A stretch of 64,000 nt of DNA, from positions 39,634 through 103,633 of the forward strand of contig NZ_BIFH01000052.1 in assembly GCF_003967355.1 (NCBI RefSeq), in the 5' to 3' direction. The notes beneath the pieces were generated by a model. It had not been told where the DNA came from. It did no database searches and worked only from the letters and a program-made list of their open reading frames with translations. The number at the start of each line of letters is the position of its first letter. Positions within the stretch are counted from its first letter, which is position 1. This DNA is from Embleya hyalina (GTDB lineage Bacteria > Actinomycetota > Actinomycetes > Streptomycetales > Streptomycetaceae). Made by a program: the position numbers and the translations under genes. Positions 9,235-18,477 of this stretch are shown here, in pieces.

Positions 9235-9292
9235 CGGGAGCCACGTGCAGGCCACCGTGGACAGATTGGCCCGGGTAATTCGCCGGGGTGGC

Positions 9293-9323
9293 ATGACATT
9301 AGGATCCACATCACCCGTACGAT
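9293..9323 (+). promoter_or_regulatory. Putative pdxS promoter
   Basis: ATGACA (9293-9298) and TACGAT (9318-9323) are separated by 19 bases and lie 40 bases upstream of the pdxS GTG. The -10 hexamer is of the type seen in vegetative actinobacterial promoters; the spacer is slightly long. Confidence 0.4.
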
Positions 9324-9363
9324 GGAGCCAACCGTCGTCGATCGCATCTGTGTGAGGTCATCC

Positions 9364-10266
9364 GTGTCCACCACCCCCGCAACCCCCCAGACCGGCACCG
9401 ACCTGGTCAAGCGCGGCATGGCCGAGCAGCTCAAGGGCGGCGTGATCATGGACGTCGTCAACGCCGAGCAGGCGAAGATCGCCGAGGACGCGGGCGCGGT
9501 CGCCGTCATGGCGCTCGAGCGCGTGCCGGCCGACATCCGCAAGGACGGCGGCGTCGCGCGCATGTCCGACCCGGACATGATCGACGGCATCATCGGCGCC
9601 GTGTCCATCCCCGTGATGGCCAAGGCCCGCATCGGCCACTTCGCCGAGGCCCAGGTGCTCCAGTCGCTGGGCGTGGACTACATCGACGAGTCCGAGGTGC
9701 TCACCCCGGCCGACGAGTCGAACCACATCAACAAGTGGCGCTTCACCACCCCCTTCGTGTGTGGCGCGACCAACCTCGGCGAGGCGCTGCGCCGGATCAC
9801 CGAGGGCGCGGCGATGATCCGCTCCAAGGGTGAGGCCGGCACCGGCAACGTGGTCGAGGCGACCCGGCACATGCGCACCATCCTCAAGGACATCAAGGCG
9901 CTCTCGGTCCTCGACGAGGACGAGCTGTTCGTCGCCGCGAAGAACCTCCAGGCGCCGTACGCGCTGGTCAAGGAGGTCGCCGAGGCCGGCAAGCTGCCGG
10001 TGGTGCTGTTCACCGCGGGCGGCATCGCCACCCCCGCCGACGCGTCGATGATGATGCAGCTCGGCGCCGAGGGCGTGTTCGTCGGCTCCGGCATCTTCAA
10101 GTCGGGCGACCCGGCCAAGCGCGCCAAGGCGATCGTGGACGCGACCCTGCACTTCGACGACCCGGACGTGATCGCCAAGGTCTCGCGCGGTCTGGGCGAG
10201 GCGATGGTCGGCATCAACATCGACACCCTCCCCGCCGAGCAGCGCTACGCCGGCCGCGGCTGGTAG
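9364..10266 (+). CDS. pdxS: Pyridoxal 5'-phosphate synthase lyase subunit
   Basis: The 300-residue protein is a (beta/alpha)8 enzyme that builds PLP from ribose 5-phosphate, glyceraldehyde 3-phosphate and ammonia. The family lysine that binds the pentose is in V-M-A-K-A-R-I-G-H (K87), with D30 in V-I-M-D-V and the phosphate loop G-E-A-G-T-G-N further on. Length is typical. The GTG at 9364 has GAGG about seven bases upstream; the ATG at 9322 overlaps the promoter. PdxT, encoded 90 bp downstream, supplies ammonia from glutamine. A strong hairpin lies between the two genes. Confidence 0.95.
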   Translation: MSTTPATPQTGTDLVKRGMAEQLKGGVIMDVVNAEQAKIAEDAGAVAVMALERVPADIRKDGGVARMSDPDMIDGIIGAVSIPVMAKARIGHFAEAQVLQSLGVDYIDESEVLTPADESNHINKWRFTTPFVCGATNLGEALRRITEGAAMIRSKGEAGTGNVVEATRHMRTILKDIKALSVLDEDELFVAAKNLQAPYALVKEVAEAGKLPVVLFTAGGIATPADASMMMQLGAEGVFVGSGIFKSGDPAKRAKAIVDATLHFDDPDVIAKVSRGLGEAMVGINIDTLPAEQRYAGRGW

Positions 10267-10293
10267 TCCCGCGACACTTCGCACATGCCGTGG

Positions 10294-10328
10294 GCCGGGC
10301 CCGAACGCGATCCGCGTTCGGGCCCGGC
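10294..10328 (+). terminator. Hairpin between pdxS and pdxT
   Basis: A perfect 16-bp stem (10294-10309 with 10313-10328) closes on a three-base loop, 28 bases after the pdxS stop and 28 bases before the pdxT GTG. There is no T-tract, which is common for actinobacterial terminators. It may lower readthrough into pdxT or protect the 3' end of pdxS mRNA. Confidence 0.55.
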
Positions 10329-10356
10329 TCGGTACCTACGACCGGACGAGGTTGAC

Positions 10357-10968
10357 GTGTCCACCACTCCCATCATCGGTGTCCTCGCTCTCCAGGGCGA
10401 CGTGCGCGAACACGCCATCGCGCTGGCCGAACTCGACGCGATCGCGCGCCCGGTGCGCAAGGTCGAGGAGTTCGCCGACCTCGACGCGCTCGTCATACCC
10501 GGTGGCGAGTCGACCACGATGTCCAAGCTCGCGGTCTCCTTCGGCCTGTTCCCGACGCTGCGCGCGCGGGTCGCCGAGGGCATGCCGGTCTACGGCTCGT
10601 GCGCGGGCATGATCATGCTCGCGGACAAGATCCTGGACGGCCGCGAGGACCAGGAGACGGTCGGCGGGATCGACATGATCGTGCGGCGCAACGCGTTCGG
10701 GCGCCAGAACGACTCGTTCGAGGCCGACGTCCCGTTCGCCGGGCTCGAGGGCGACGACCCCATCCACGGCGTGTTCATCCGGGCCCCGTGGGTCGAGTCG
10801 GTCGGCGCCGAGGTCGAGGTGCTGGCCCGGTTGAGCGCCGAGCCGTACGCCGACCGGATCGTGGCGGTTCGCCAGGGCAACCTGCTCGCCACGTCCTTCC
10901 ACCCGGAGCTCACCCCCGACCGGCGTGTGCACGCGTACTTCGTGGACATGGTCCGTGCCACGCTCTGA
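10357..10968 (+). CDS. pdxT: Pyridoxal 5'-phosphate synthase glutaminase subunit
   Basis: This 203-residue class I glutamine amidotransferase frees ammonia from glutamine for PdxS. The catalytic triad is visible: C82 in Y-G-S-C-A-G-M, and H182 and E184 in S-F-H-P-E-L. The substrate loop I-P-G-G-E-S-T-T lies at residues 47-54. GTG 10357 follows a GAGG; its N-terminus (V-S-T-T-P) copies that of PdxS. It lies downstream of pdxS, separated by a 16-bp hairpin. Confidence 0.95.
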   Translation: MSTTPIIGVLALQGDVREHAIALAELDAIARPVRKVEEFADLDALVIPGGESTTMSKLAVSFGLFPTLRARVAEGMPVYGSCAGMIMLADKILDGREDQETVGGIDMIVRRNAFGRQNDSFEADVPFAGLEGDDPIHGVFIRAPWVESVGAEVEVLARLSAEPYADRIVAVRQGNLLATSFHPELTPDRRVHAYFVDMVRATL

Positions 10969-11043
10969 GTCCGCGCGCCGGTAGGATCTTCCAGCCTGTA
11001 CAGGTCCGTGCAGCGCACCCGCGACCCGAAGGAGTAGAGGCGG

Positions 11044-11799
11044 ATGTCCGGCCACTCGAAGTGGGCGACCACCAAGCACAAAAAGGCCGTCATCGACGCC
11101 AGGCGCGGAAAGCTCTTCGCCAAGCTGATCAAGAACGTCGAGGTGGCGGCCCGCACCGGCGGCGGTGACGTCGCCGGCAACCCGACGCTCTACGACGCCA
11201 TTCAGAAGGCCAAGAAGTCCTCGGTCCCGAACGACAACATCGACCGCGCGGTCAAGCGCGGCTCCGGTGCGGAGGCCGGCGGCGCCGATTACCAGTCGAT
11301 CACGTACGAGGGGTACGGACCGAACGGTGTCGCGGTGCTGATCGAGTGCCTGACCGACAACCGCAACCGCGCGGCGTCCGACGTGCGGGTCGCGATGACG
11401 CGCAACGGCGGCTCGATGGCCGACCCGGGGTCGGTGTCGTACATGTTCACCCGCAAGGGCGTGGTGATCGTGCCGAAGAACGACCTGAGCGAGGACGACG
11501 TCCTGGGCGCGGTGCTGGACGCCGGCGCCGAGGAGGTCAACGACCTGGGCGAGACCTACGAGGTGGTCAGCGAGGCGACCGACATGGTCGCCGTGCGCAC
11601 CGCGCTCGTCGACGCCGGGATCGACTACGACTCGGCCGACGCCAACTTCCTGCCCAGCGTCTCGGTCGAGCTGGACGAGGACGGCGCGCGCAAGATCTTC
11701 CGGCTGATCGAGGCCCTGGAGGACAGCGACGACGTCCAGGACGTCTGGGCGAACTTCGACGTGCCGGACGAGGTCATGGAAAGCCTGAACGCCGAGTAG
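11044..11799 (+). CDS. yebC: YebC/PmpR-type translation or transcription regulator
   Basis: The 251-residue protein begins with the family block [14 protein letters not shown] and keeps the usual length and the motif Y-E-G-Y-G-P-N-G-V. YebC-family proteins were first described as DNA-binding regulators; members are now also linked to relief of ribosome stalling at proline tracts. AAGGAG lies seven bases upstream of the ATG. A TAGGAT hexamer at 10982-10987 might be a -10 box. In many bacteria, as here, the gene lies just upstream of ruvC; a minus-strand gene intervenes. A long hairpin ends the unit. Confidence 0.92.
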   Translation: MSGHSKWATTKHKKAVIDARRGKLFAKLIKNVEVAARTGGGDVAGNPTLYDAIQKAKKSSVPNDNIDRAVKRGSGAEAGGADYQSITYEGYGPNGVAVLIECLTDNRNRAASDVRVAMTRNGGSMADPGSVSYMFTRKGVVIVPKNDLSEDDVLGAVLDAGAEEVNDLGETYEVVSEATDMVAVRTALVDAGIDYDSADANFLPSVSVELDEDGARKIFRLIEALEDSDDVQDVWANFDVPDEVMESLNAE

Positions 11800-11810
11800 G
11801 TCGGATTCTC

Positions 11811-11860
11811 CGAACGTGCGTGGGGCCGACGGCAACCGCCGTCGGCCCCACGCACGTTCG
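11811..11860. terminator. Long bidirectional terminator
   Basis: A perfect 23-bp stem (11811-11833 with 11838-11860) with a four-base loop lies 11 bases after the yebC stop and 13 bases beyond the stop of the convergent glycosyltransferase gene. It can serve both strands. No T-tract follows on either side. Confidence 0.85.
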
Positions 11861-11873
11861 GGTCCGGTCCCGG

Positions 11874-13175
11874 CTACGGGTTGGTGTTTATCACGTACAG
11901 CAAAAAGCCCACGTACCACCCGGAGAACGCCGCCCCGGCGACCAGGACCGAGATGACCACCCCGCGCGGCCACTTGACCATCAGTCGGGCCAGCGGCAGC
12001 AGGATCGTGAAGGCCGGCAGCATGAAGCGCGGCTTGGAGTGGAAGAACCAGCCGTTGCTCGTGGTCAGTGCCAGGAACATCACCACGGCGCCGTAGACGT
12101 GCACCGACAGCGGGATCCGGCGGTCGCGGAAGGACCAGATCATCAGCGCCACCGACAGGATGATCACGAACGTGCAGACCACGTAGATCGGTCGGCCCAG
12201 GTGGGTGAGGTACTTGTTCATCCACTGGACGGTGCTTATGCCCCCGTCGAACCGCAGGTTGAAGGCCTTGTCCTGGATCCACATCCACCCGTCGGGGCGT
12301 CCGGCCAACCAGCCCACCCACGCGATGAAGCCCACGCAGGCCAGCGGCGAGATCAGCGTGGCCAGCACCGGGCGCCGCGCCTCCGGGGCCAGCAGGCCCA
12401 CCCGCGCGCCGTCCTCCCGCCGCCGCAGCACGATCGCAAGCGCCGCCACCCCCAGCGCCGCGACCAGCGCGAACGCCGTGTTGCGGGTCAGCCCCGCGAA
12501 CAGGCACAACACGCAGGCCAGGGTCCACTGCCGGCGCACCACCGCCAGCAGGCCCCACGAGGCGAACGCCACGAACAGCGCCTCGGAGTAGACCATGGTG
12601 AGCACCATCGAACCCGGCGCCACCCCCCACAGCAGCGCGAACAGGGTGGCCACCCGGTGGCTGCCGGTCAGTTCGCGCCCGAGCGCGTACAACCCCCACG
12701 CGGCCACCACGCCGGCGATCAGGGTGACCACCATCCCGGCGTTGAGCGCGGACAGTCCGGTCAGGTCGCAGACCAGGCGGACCGCCCAGGGGTAGCCGGG
12801 GAAGAACTCGACGTTGGTCCAGTACGGCTTGCCGGTCGGGGAGACCGGGATCTTGTCCACGTAGCCGAAGTCGGCGATGTCGCGAAACCACACGCCGTCC
12901 CAGGAGCCGAGCATCGACCAGAACGGCTTGCCCGTCGCCAGCGCCATCAGGCCGAGCACCACGAGGTTGACCGCGCGCGCGATCAGATACCCGAACACCG
13001 CCGTGCGGGCCGGGCGGAAGGACGCCCGTGCGCGGCGGAGCCCCTCCGCGCCGCCGAGCCGCACGCGCTCGGCGAGGCCGTCCGCGAACACGGTGTCGGG
13101 GGCCGCCGGCATCCTGGTCGCACCCTTCTCGGCGGCCGGCGGGGTCACGACGACCGGCATGGACGGCGACGGCAT
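11874..13175 (-). CDS. GT-C type membrane mannosyltransferase (PIG-V-like)
   Basis: This 433-residue protein has about ten membrane spans after a 50-residue basic cytoplasmic tail. The first periplasmic loop holds S-W-D-G-V-W-F-R-D-I-A, the W-D-x-x-W/H-Y type motif of PIG-V-like enzymes, followed by F-F-P-G-Y-P. Such enzymes add mannose from polyprenyl-phosphate mannose on the outer membrane face. The ATG has GGAAGG five bases upstream. It stands alone between yebC and ruvC and is the second GT-C enzyme in the window. Acceptor unknown; a role in PIM, lipoglycan or protein O-mannosylation is possible. Confidence 0.7.
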   Translation of the reverse strand: MPSPSMPVVVTPPAAEKGATRMPAAPDTVFADGLAERVRLGGAEGLRRARASFRPARTAVFGYLIARAVNLVVLGLMALATGKPFWSMLGSWDGVWFRDIADFGYVDKIPVSPTGKPYWTNVEFFPGYPWAVRLVCDLTGLSALNAGMVVTLIAGVVAAWGLYALGRELTGSHRVATLFALLWGVAPGSMVLTMVYSEALFVAFASWGLLAVVRRQWTLACVLCLFAGLTRNTAFALVAALGVAALAIVLRRREDGARVGLLAPEARRPVLATLISPLACVGFIAWVGWLAGRPDGWMWIQDKAFNLRFDGGISTVQWMNKYLTHLGRPIYVVCTFVIILSVALMIWSFRDRRIPLSVHVYGAVVMFLALTTSNGWFFHSKPRFMLPAFTILLPLARLMVKWPRGVVISVLVAGAAFSGWYVGFLLYVINTNP

Positions 13176-13515
13176 GAAAACCTTCCGGGCGGCGAGCGGG
13201 GAGCAGTCTGCAAGCGACCCTAGCGCTGCCCGTGCGGGCTCCCCGTCGGCGACCGGGCCGCTTGGGGAACGATCGTCACAGGGCTGTCATCGGGGCGTTA
13301 TCGACCGGGGCAAGCCTACGTGTCGCTCGAACGAGTGATCACGGAGTGGCGATACCGAGGGGATCGGCGCGGCTGCACTAGGGTTTCCTCGGGCGAACAC
13401 GTGTTCGTATCGGGTGTCGGTCGCCGCGGCGCGACGGACCACGACACGGGAACGACACGCGACGACACGGGGACCACGCGAATCCGACGCGAGGACGACA
13501 CGAGAGGGGCGCGGC
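13176..13515. other. Divergent control region of the mannosyltransferase gene and ruvCAB
   Basis: This 340-bp gap holds no gene. It contains a TAGGGT hexamer at 13379-13384, a possible -10 box for ruvC, with a LexA-type palindrome starting ten bases after it. The last 100 bases before ruvC are rich in short direct repeats of the type CGACACGRG. Confidence 0.6.
13394..13407. promoter_or_regulatory. LexA (SOS) box upstream of ruvCAB
   Basis: CGAACACGTGTTCG is a perfect 14-bp palindrome containing GAAC-N4-GTTC, the core of the actinobacterial LexA box. It begins ten bases after a TAGGGT hexamer, so a bound repressor would cover the likely transcription start. ruvCAB genes are SOS-induced in several bacteria, which supports the call. 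Confidence 0.75.
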
Positions 13516-14064
13516 ATGCGGGTCTTGGGGGTCGACCCCGGTCTGACCCGATGCGGCGTGGGCGTCGTCGACGGCGCGGTGGGCAAACCGCTGCGGATGA
13601 TCGAGGCGGGCGTCGTGCGCACACCCGCCGACGCCACGATCGACGCCCGACTCCTCGGCATCGAGCAGGGCATCGAGGAGTGGCTGGAGCGGCACCGCCC
13701 CGACTGCGTCGCGGTCGAGCGGGTGTTCAGCCAGCACAACGTGAGCACCGTGATGGGCACCGCGCAGGCCTCCGCCGTGGCCATCGTGTGCGCCGCGCGG
13801 CGCGGATTGCCGGTCACCCTGCACACACCCAGCGAGGTCAAGGCCGCGGTGACCGGCAGCGGGCGCGCCGACAAGGCCCAGATCGGCGCCATGGTGACGC
13901 GTATCCTGCGCCTGGACGGTCCGCCGAAACCGGCCGACGCCGCCGACGCGGTGGCGTTGGCGATCTGCCACATCTGGCGCGGCGGCGCCTCCGACCGGCT
14001 CGCGGCGGCGGTCGCCGCGGCCCGCACCCCGGCCGGCCGGCTCCCGCGCGGCACCCGCCGCTGA
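13516..14064 (+). CDS. ruvC: Crossover junction endodeoxyribonuclease RuvC
   Basis: The 182-residue dimeric nuclease resolves Holliday junctions. All four catalytic acids are at the family positions: D7, E68, D141 and D144. ATG 13516 has GAGAGGGG six bases upstream and gives the expected N-terminus M-R-V-L-G-V-D-P-G; an in-frame GTG at 13414 would add 34 unlike residues. It is the first gene of ruvCAB, 108 bp downstream of the LexA box, so it is probably induced by DNA damage. Confidence 0.96.
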   Translation: MRVLGVDPGLTRCGVGVVDGAVGKPLRMIEAGVVRTPADATIDARLLGIEQGIEEWLERHRPDCVAVERVFSQHNVSTVMGTAQASAVAIVCAARRGLPVTLHTPSEVKAAVTGSGRADKAQIGAMVTRILRLDGPPKPADAADAVALAICHIWRGGASDRLAAAVAAARTPAGRLPRGTRR

Positions 14065-14121
14065 CCGGGGCCGCCCCGGCCGTACCCCGCCCCACCTCAC
14101 CAACCACGCAGGAGCACTCGG

Positions 14122-14721
14122 GTGATCGCGTTCGTCTCCGGAACGGTGGCCGGCATCGGCCCCGACACCGCCGTCGTCGAGGTCGGCGGGGTCGGCCTGG
14201 CCGTGCAGTGCACGCCCACCACGCTCGCCGGCCTGCGGGTCGGCACACCGGCCCGGCTGGCCACGTCGCTGGTGGTCCGGGAGGACTCGCTCACCCTCTT
14301 CGGCTTCGCCGACGACGACGAGAAGCGCACGTTCGAGGTGTTGCAGACCGCCAACGGGGTGGGCCCGAAACTGGCCCTCGCGATGATCGCCGTCTACAGC
14401 CCCGACGCACTGCGCGCCGCGGTCGCCGCCAAGGACGCCAAGGCGCTGACCGCCGTGCCCGGGATCGGCCCCAAGGGCGCGCAGAAGCTGCTCCTGGACC
14501 TGAAGGACAAGCTCGGCGCGCCCACCGGCGCGGTCGGCGTCGGCAGCCCGGTGAGCGCGGGCTGGCGCGACCAGCTGCACGCCGCTCTGGTCGGCCTCGG
14601 CTACGCGACCCGCGAGGCGGAGGAGGCGGTCGACGCGGTCGCCCCCGAGGCGGACGGCGCCACGACCCCCGACATCGGCGCCCTGCTCAAATCGGCCCTG
14701 CGCGGCCTGAACCGCCGATGA
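14122..14721 (+). CDS. ruvA: Holliday junction branch migration protein RuvA
   Basis: The 199-residue protein binds four-way junctions and loads RuvB. The N-terminal OB-fold (I-A-F-V-S-G-T-V) and the helix-hairpin-helix segments V-G-P-K-L-A and I-G-P-K-G-A-Q-K are visible, followed by a flexible linker and the C-terminal RuvB-binding domain. GTG 14122 has AGGAG seven bases upstream. It lies 57 bp after ruvC in the same operon. Confidence 0.95.
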   Translation: MIAFVSGTVAGIGPDTAVVEVGGVGLAVQCTPTTLAGLRVGTPARLATSLVVREDSLTLFGFADDDEKRTFEVLQTANGVGPKLALAMIAVYSPDALRAAVAAKDAKALTAVPGIGPKGAQKLLLDLKDKLGAPTGAVGVGSPVSAGWRDQLHAALVGLGYATREAEEAVDAVAPEADGATTPDIGALLKSALRGLNRR

Positions 14722-14830
14722 ACCCCTCCCGGCGGCCCGGCGACGACGCGGCGCGCACGGTGCCGGGGATGTCGCCGGCGTCCGGCAGGATGAACGCAGG
14801 CCGTACGACCACGACCCTGGGCGGAACACG

Positions 14831-15919
14831 ATGACGCAGGACGGCGAACGCCTGGTGACCGCCGAGGCGGACGGCGAGGAGCAGGCCGTCGAGGCCGCGC
14901 TGCGCCCGAAGAACCTGGACGAGTTCATCGGCCAGGAACGGGTGCGCGAGCAGTTGTCCCTGGTGCTGACCGCGGCGCTCGGCCGCGGCGCGACCGCGGA
15001 CCACGTGCTGCTGTCCGGCCCGCCCGGTCTCGGCAAGACCACGCTGTCGATGATCATCGCGGCCGAGATGGGCGTACCGATCCGGATCACCTCGGGCCCG
15101 GCCATCCAGCACGCCGGTGACCTGGCCGCGATCCTGTCCTCGCTGTCCGAGGGCGAGGTGTTGTTCCTCGACGAGATCCACCGCATGTCGCGGCCCGCCG
15201 AGGAGATGTTGTACATGGCGATGGAGGACTTCCGGGTCGACATCATCGTCGGCAAGGGACCCGGGGCCACCGCCATCCCGCTGGACCTGCCGCCGTTCAC
15301 GCTGGTGGGCGCGACCACCCGGGCCGGGCTGCTGCCGCCGCCGCTGCGCGACCGGTTCGGTTTCACCGGACACATGGACTTCTACGCGCCCGCCGAACTC
15401 GAACGGGTGCTGAATCGTTCGGCAAGATTGCTCGACGTGGAGTTGTCCGCCGAGGGCGGGGCGGAGATCGCCGGCCGCTCGCGGGGCACGCCGCGGATCG
15501 CCAACCGGCTGCTGCGCCGGGTCCGCGACTACGCGCAGGTGCGGGCGAACGGCAAGGTCGACCGGGACATCGCGGCCCGCGCGCTCGACGTCTACGAGGT
15601 GGACGCGCTGGGCCTGGACCGGCTGGACCGGGCCGTGCTCCGGGCCCTGACCACGCTGTTCGGCGGCGGTCCGGTGGGCCTGTCCACGCTGGCCGTGGCG
15701 GTGGGCGAGGAGACCGAGACGGTCGAGGAGGTCGCCGAACCGTTCCTGGTCCGCAGCGGTTTCCTGGCCCGCACGCCACGCGGCCGGGTGGCCACCGCCA
15801 AGGCCTGGGCGCATCTGGGACTGAACCCCCCACAGGGTGCGCTGCCCGATCGGCACGGCGCGCAACAGAGCGTGTTGTTCGACAACGGGGCCGTGACCGG
15901 TAAGGATGCAACCGAGTGA
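14831..15919 (+). CDS. ruvB: Holliday junction ATPase RuvB
   Basis: The 362-residue AAA+ motor drives branch migration with RuvA. Walker A is G-P-P-G-L-G-K-T-T (63-71), Walker B is L-D-E-I-H (113-117), sensor 1 is G-A-T-T-R, and the C-terminal winged helix holds R-T-P-R-G-R. The stop is followed by a new promoter for yajC, so ruvCAB and the Sec genes are probably separate transcripts. Confidence 0.96.
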   Translation: MTQDGERLVTAEADGEEQAVEAALRPKNLDEFIGQERVREQLSLVLTAALGRGATADHVLLSGPPGLGKTTLSMIIAAEMGVPIRITSGPAIQHAGDLAAILSSLSEGEVLFLDEIHRMSRPAEEMLYMAMEDFRVDIIVGKGPGATAIPLDLPPFTLVGATTRAGLLPPPLRDRFGFTGHMDFYAPAELERVLNRSARLLDVELSAEGGAEIAGRSRGTPRIANRLLRRVRDYAQVRANGKVDRDIAARALDVYEVDALGLDRLDRAVLRALTTLFGGGPVGLSTLAVAVGEETETVEEVAEPFLVRSGFLARTPRGRVATAKAWAHLGLNPPQGALPDRHGAQQSVLFDNGAVTGKDATE

Positions 15920-15957
15920 GGCCGCTGCCTGTCGGGAACGCACGCGGCCGGTAGTCG

Positions 15958-15987
15958 TTGTTCCTGTAGTAAGTACCCGTCTAGACT
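15958..15987 (+). promoter_or_regulatory. Putative yajC-secDF promoter
   Basis: TTGTTC (15958-15963) and TAGACT (15982-15987) are spaced by 18 bases, a good match to vegetative sigma (HrdB-type) promoters. It lies about 80 bases before the yajC GTG. Confidence 0.5.
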
Positions 15988-16069
15988 CCGCCGAGGCTGC
16001 CGCGCCGTGGCCGGCCGAGTGTCACCGTCCGGGCCGCCGCGCGGCCTTGGGAAGGAATCGTTTCAAGCC

Positions 16070-16534
16070 GTGGACCCGCTTACCCTCCTCCTGCCAGTAA
16101 TCATCGTCGTGGTGTTCTACTTCCTGATCATCAAGCCCGGGAAGGCACGCCAGCGACAGGCCATGGAAACGCAGAACTCGCTGGTTCCGGGGGCCGAGGT
16201 CCGCACGATCGCGGGTCTGTACGCGACGGTCACCGAGGTCGAGGACGATTCCGTCATCCTTGAGGTGGCCCCCGACGTGCACTGCCGCTTCGTGAAGAGC
16301 GCCATCGCGGCGGTCCTGTCCTCCGGCGACGAGCCCGAGGACGACGAGACCGACGACGAGCACGACGACGCTGCCGAGACCGGCGACGACGCCGTGCGTC
16401 TGGACAAGAAGCCCGAGGCCGGCGAGGACGCCGACGCCGCGGACGGCAAGACCGTGGACGTGACCAAGGCCGAGGGCGCGAGCAAGGCGTCCGAGACCGG
16501 CGACCGGCTGCGCAAGGACGACAAGCAGGACTAG
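16070..16534 (+). CDS. yajC: Preprotein translocase accessory subunit YajC
   Basis: The 154-residue protein has one N-terminal membrane span (about 4-22) followed by the conserved basic segment K-P-G-K-A-R-Q-R-Q and the V-x-T-I-A-G-L-Y-A-T-V-T-E-V block. The long C-terminal tail, rich in Asp, Glu and Ala, is common in actinobacterial forms. It joins SecD and SecF in the Sec holotranslocon. GTG 16070 gives the usual start; GAAGGA lies 13 bases upstream, rather far. An in-frame start at 16007 is less likely. Confidence 0.9.
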   Translation: MDPLTLLLPVIIVVVFYFLIIKPGKARQRQAMETQNSLVPGAEVRTIAGLYATVTEVEDDSVILEVAPDVHCRFVKSAIAAVLSSGDEPEDDETDDEHDDAAETGDDAVRLDKKPEAGEDADAADGKTVDVTKAEGASKASETGDRLRKDDKQD

Positions 16535-16549
16535 CTCGGTTCGTGATGG

Positions 16550-16575
16550 CCGCGGTGGTCCCAGGGCCACCGCGG
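16550..16575 (+). terminator. Hairpin after yajC
   Basis: A 9-bp GC-rich stem (16550-16558 with 16567-16575) lies 15 bases after the yajC stop. A second 8-bp hairpin follows at 16621-16641. Neither has a T-tract. They may attenuate readthrough from yajC into secD or shape the secD leader. Confidence 0.4.
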
Positions 16576-16620
16576 AGCAATACAGTCATGTGACCGGGGG
16601 TGACACCCCGGATACGAGAG

Positions 16621-16641
16621 CGCCCGACCAACCGTCGGGCG
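16621..16641 (+). other. Second hairpin in the secD leader
   Basis: CGCCCGAC (16621-16628) pairs perfectly with GTCGGGCG (16634-16641) around a five-base loop, 66 bases before the secD start. Function unknown. Confidence 0.4.
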
Positions 16642-16707
16642 CCGTGCCGTGCCGGCGACCGTGGGGCAATCCCGACGCGGCGGCATCGAGAGGGAGATTG
16701 GGCGAAG

Positions 16708-18477
16708 GTGGCAGCACCGAAATCGAGTTCCCGAGGGCACCCGGGACGGGTCCTTGCCTTCATCGGGGTCGTGATCGTGGCGTTGTACGCGATCATGTTC
16801 TCGACCGGGGACAAGACCCCACGTCTGGGCATCGACCTCGCGGGCGGCACGAGTGTCACGCTCACCGCAAAGGCCGACCAGGGCCGTAACGGCGCGGTCA
16901 ACAAGAGGAACATGCAGACCGCGGTGGAGATCATCCGCCAGCGTGTCAACGCGTTCGGTGTGTCCGAGGCGGAGGTGCAGACCGAGGGCGACAAGAACAT
17001 CGTCATCAGCATCCCCAAGGGCAAGAACGAGAAGGAGACGGCGGAGCAGGTCGGTCAGACCGCGAAGCTGTTCTTCCGTCCCGTGCTCGAGGCGGCGCCG
17101 ATCGCTCCCCAGGGCGGGACCAAGCTGCCGCTGACGCCGCCGTCGACGCCGCCCGCGAGTGCGCCTCCGGCGGCGGGCACGCCGTCCGCGAGCACGCCCC
17201 CGGCGGCCGAGTCGAACAAACCGCAGGGTCGGGTGATCCCGAACCTGAAGGACGCGTCCGGTGCCCCGACACCGCCGCCGTCGACCCCGCCCGCGACCAC
17301 TCCGCCCGCGACGCCTCCGGCGAACACCCCGCCGGCCGGCGCCGACGCGAACGGCATCACGCCCGAGCTGCGCGCGAAGTACGCCGACCTGGACTGCAAC
17401 CGTCCGGAGAACCGGGGCCTGGGTTCGGAGCCCATTCCGGAGGACAAGCCCACCGTGGCGTGCAGCCGCACCCAGGGCGAGAACGCGGAGAAGTACATCC
17501 TGGGTCCGGTGCTGATCCCCGGCACCGACGTGTCCTCGTCGAAGGCGCAGCTGCCGCAGAACGGTTCCGTCGGGGGCTGGGAAGTCGAGCTGAAGTTCAG
17601 CGACTCCGGCACCGACAAGTTCACCAGGATCACCGGTGACCTGGCGCAGGGCAAGTACCCGACCAACCGCTTCGCGATCGACCTGGACGGTGTGGTCGTC
17701 TCCGCGCCGTCGGTCAAGGCGGAGATCCCCGGCGGCAGCGCGGTGATCTCGGGCGACTTCACCCGCACCTCGGCGAACGACCTGTCGAACGTGCTCAAGT
17801 ACGGCGCGCTCCCGCTGTCCTTCACCAAGAGCGACGTGACCACGGTGTCCGCCTCGCTCGGTGGCGACCAGCTCCGGGGCGGTCTGATCGCGGGTGCGAT
17901 CGGCATCGTCCTGGTCATCCTGTACTCGCTGTTCTACTACCGCGGCCTCGGCCTGGTGAGCATCGCGAGTCTGGTGGTCTCGGCGGCCCTGACCTACGCC
18001 ATCATGTGTCTGCTCGGCCGAAGTATCGGCTTCGCACTCAACCTGCCGGCGGTGTGCGGCGCGATCGCCGCGATCGGTATCACGGTGGACTCGTTCATCG
18101 TGTACTTCGAACGCATCCGGGACGAGATCCGCGAGGGTCGCACGTTGCGGCCCGCCGTGGAGAAGGCGTGGCCCCGCGCCCGGCGCACCATCCTGGTGTC
18201 CGACGCGGTGTCGTTCCTGGCCGCCGCGGTGCTCTACGTGGTCTCGGTCGGCAAGGTCCAGGGCTTCGCGTTCACCCTCGGCCTGACCACGCTGCTCGAC
18301 GTCGTGGTGGTGTTCCTGTTCACCAAGCCGCTCATGACGATCCTCGCCCGGCGCAGGTTCTTCGCGGACGGCCACAAGTGGTCCGGCCTCGATCCCGTCG
18401 CGCTCGGCGCCAATCAGCGCCAGTCGTATCGCGGTCGTCGCTCCCGTGGGCGCGCGGCCGGCGTGAAGGAGGCGTGA
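16708..18477 (+). CDS. secD: Protein translocase subunit SecD
   Basis: The 589-residue RND-type membrane protein uses the proton gradient to pull secreted proteins across the membrane. It has one span near residues 15-32, the D1 motif L-G-I-D-L-A-G-G-T (40-48), a large periplasmic P1 domain, and five C-terminal spans. An odd feature is two Pro/Ala/Thr-rich stretches in P1 (about 141-168 and 185-210). GTG 16708 is preferred, with GGGAG about 11 bases upstream. The stop overlaps the secF ATG (TGATG). Confidence 0.94.
   Translation: MAAPKSSSRGHPGRVLAFIGVVIVALYAIMFSTGDKTPRLGIDLAGGTSVTLTAKADQGRNGAVNKRNMQTAVEIIRQRVNAFGVSEAEVQTEGDKNIVISIPKGKNEKETAEQVGQTAKLFFRPVLEAAPIAPQGGTKLPLTPPSTPPASAPPAAGTPSASTPPAAESNKPQGRVIPNLKDASGAPTPPPSTPPATTPPATPPANTPPAGADANGITPELRAKYADLDCNRPENRGLGSEPIPEDKPTVACSRTQGENAEKYILGPVLIPGTDVSSSKAQLPQNGSVGGWEVELKFSDSGTDKFTRITGDLAQGKYPTNRFAIDLDGVVVSAPSVKAEIPGGSAVISGDFTRTSANDLSNVLKYGALPLSFTKSDVTTVSASLGGDQLRGGLIAGAIGIVLVILYSLFYYRGLGLVSIASLVVSAALTYAIMCLLGRSIGFALNLPAVCGAIAAIGITVDSFIVYFERIRDEIREGRTLRPAVEKAWPRARRTILVSDAVSFLAAAVLYVVSVGKVQGFAFTLGLTTLLDVVVVFLFTKPLMTILARRRFFADGHKWSGLDPVALGANQRQSYRGRRSRGRAAGVKEA

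Noticed and set aside
13325..13340. Second LexA-like site TCGAACGAGTGATC
   Set aside because: The right half is GATC, not GTTC; it does not fit the GAAC-N4-GTTC core.
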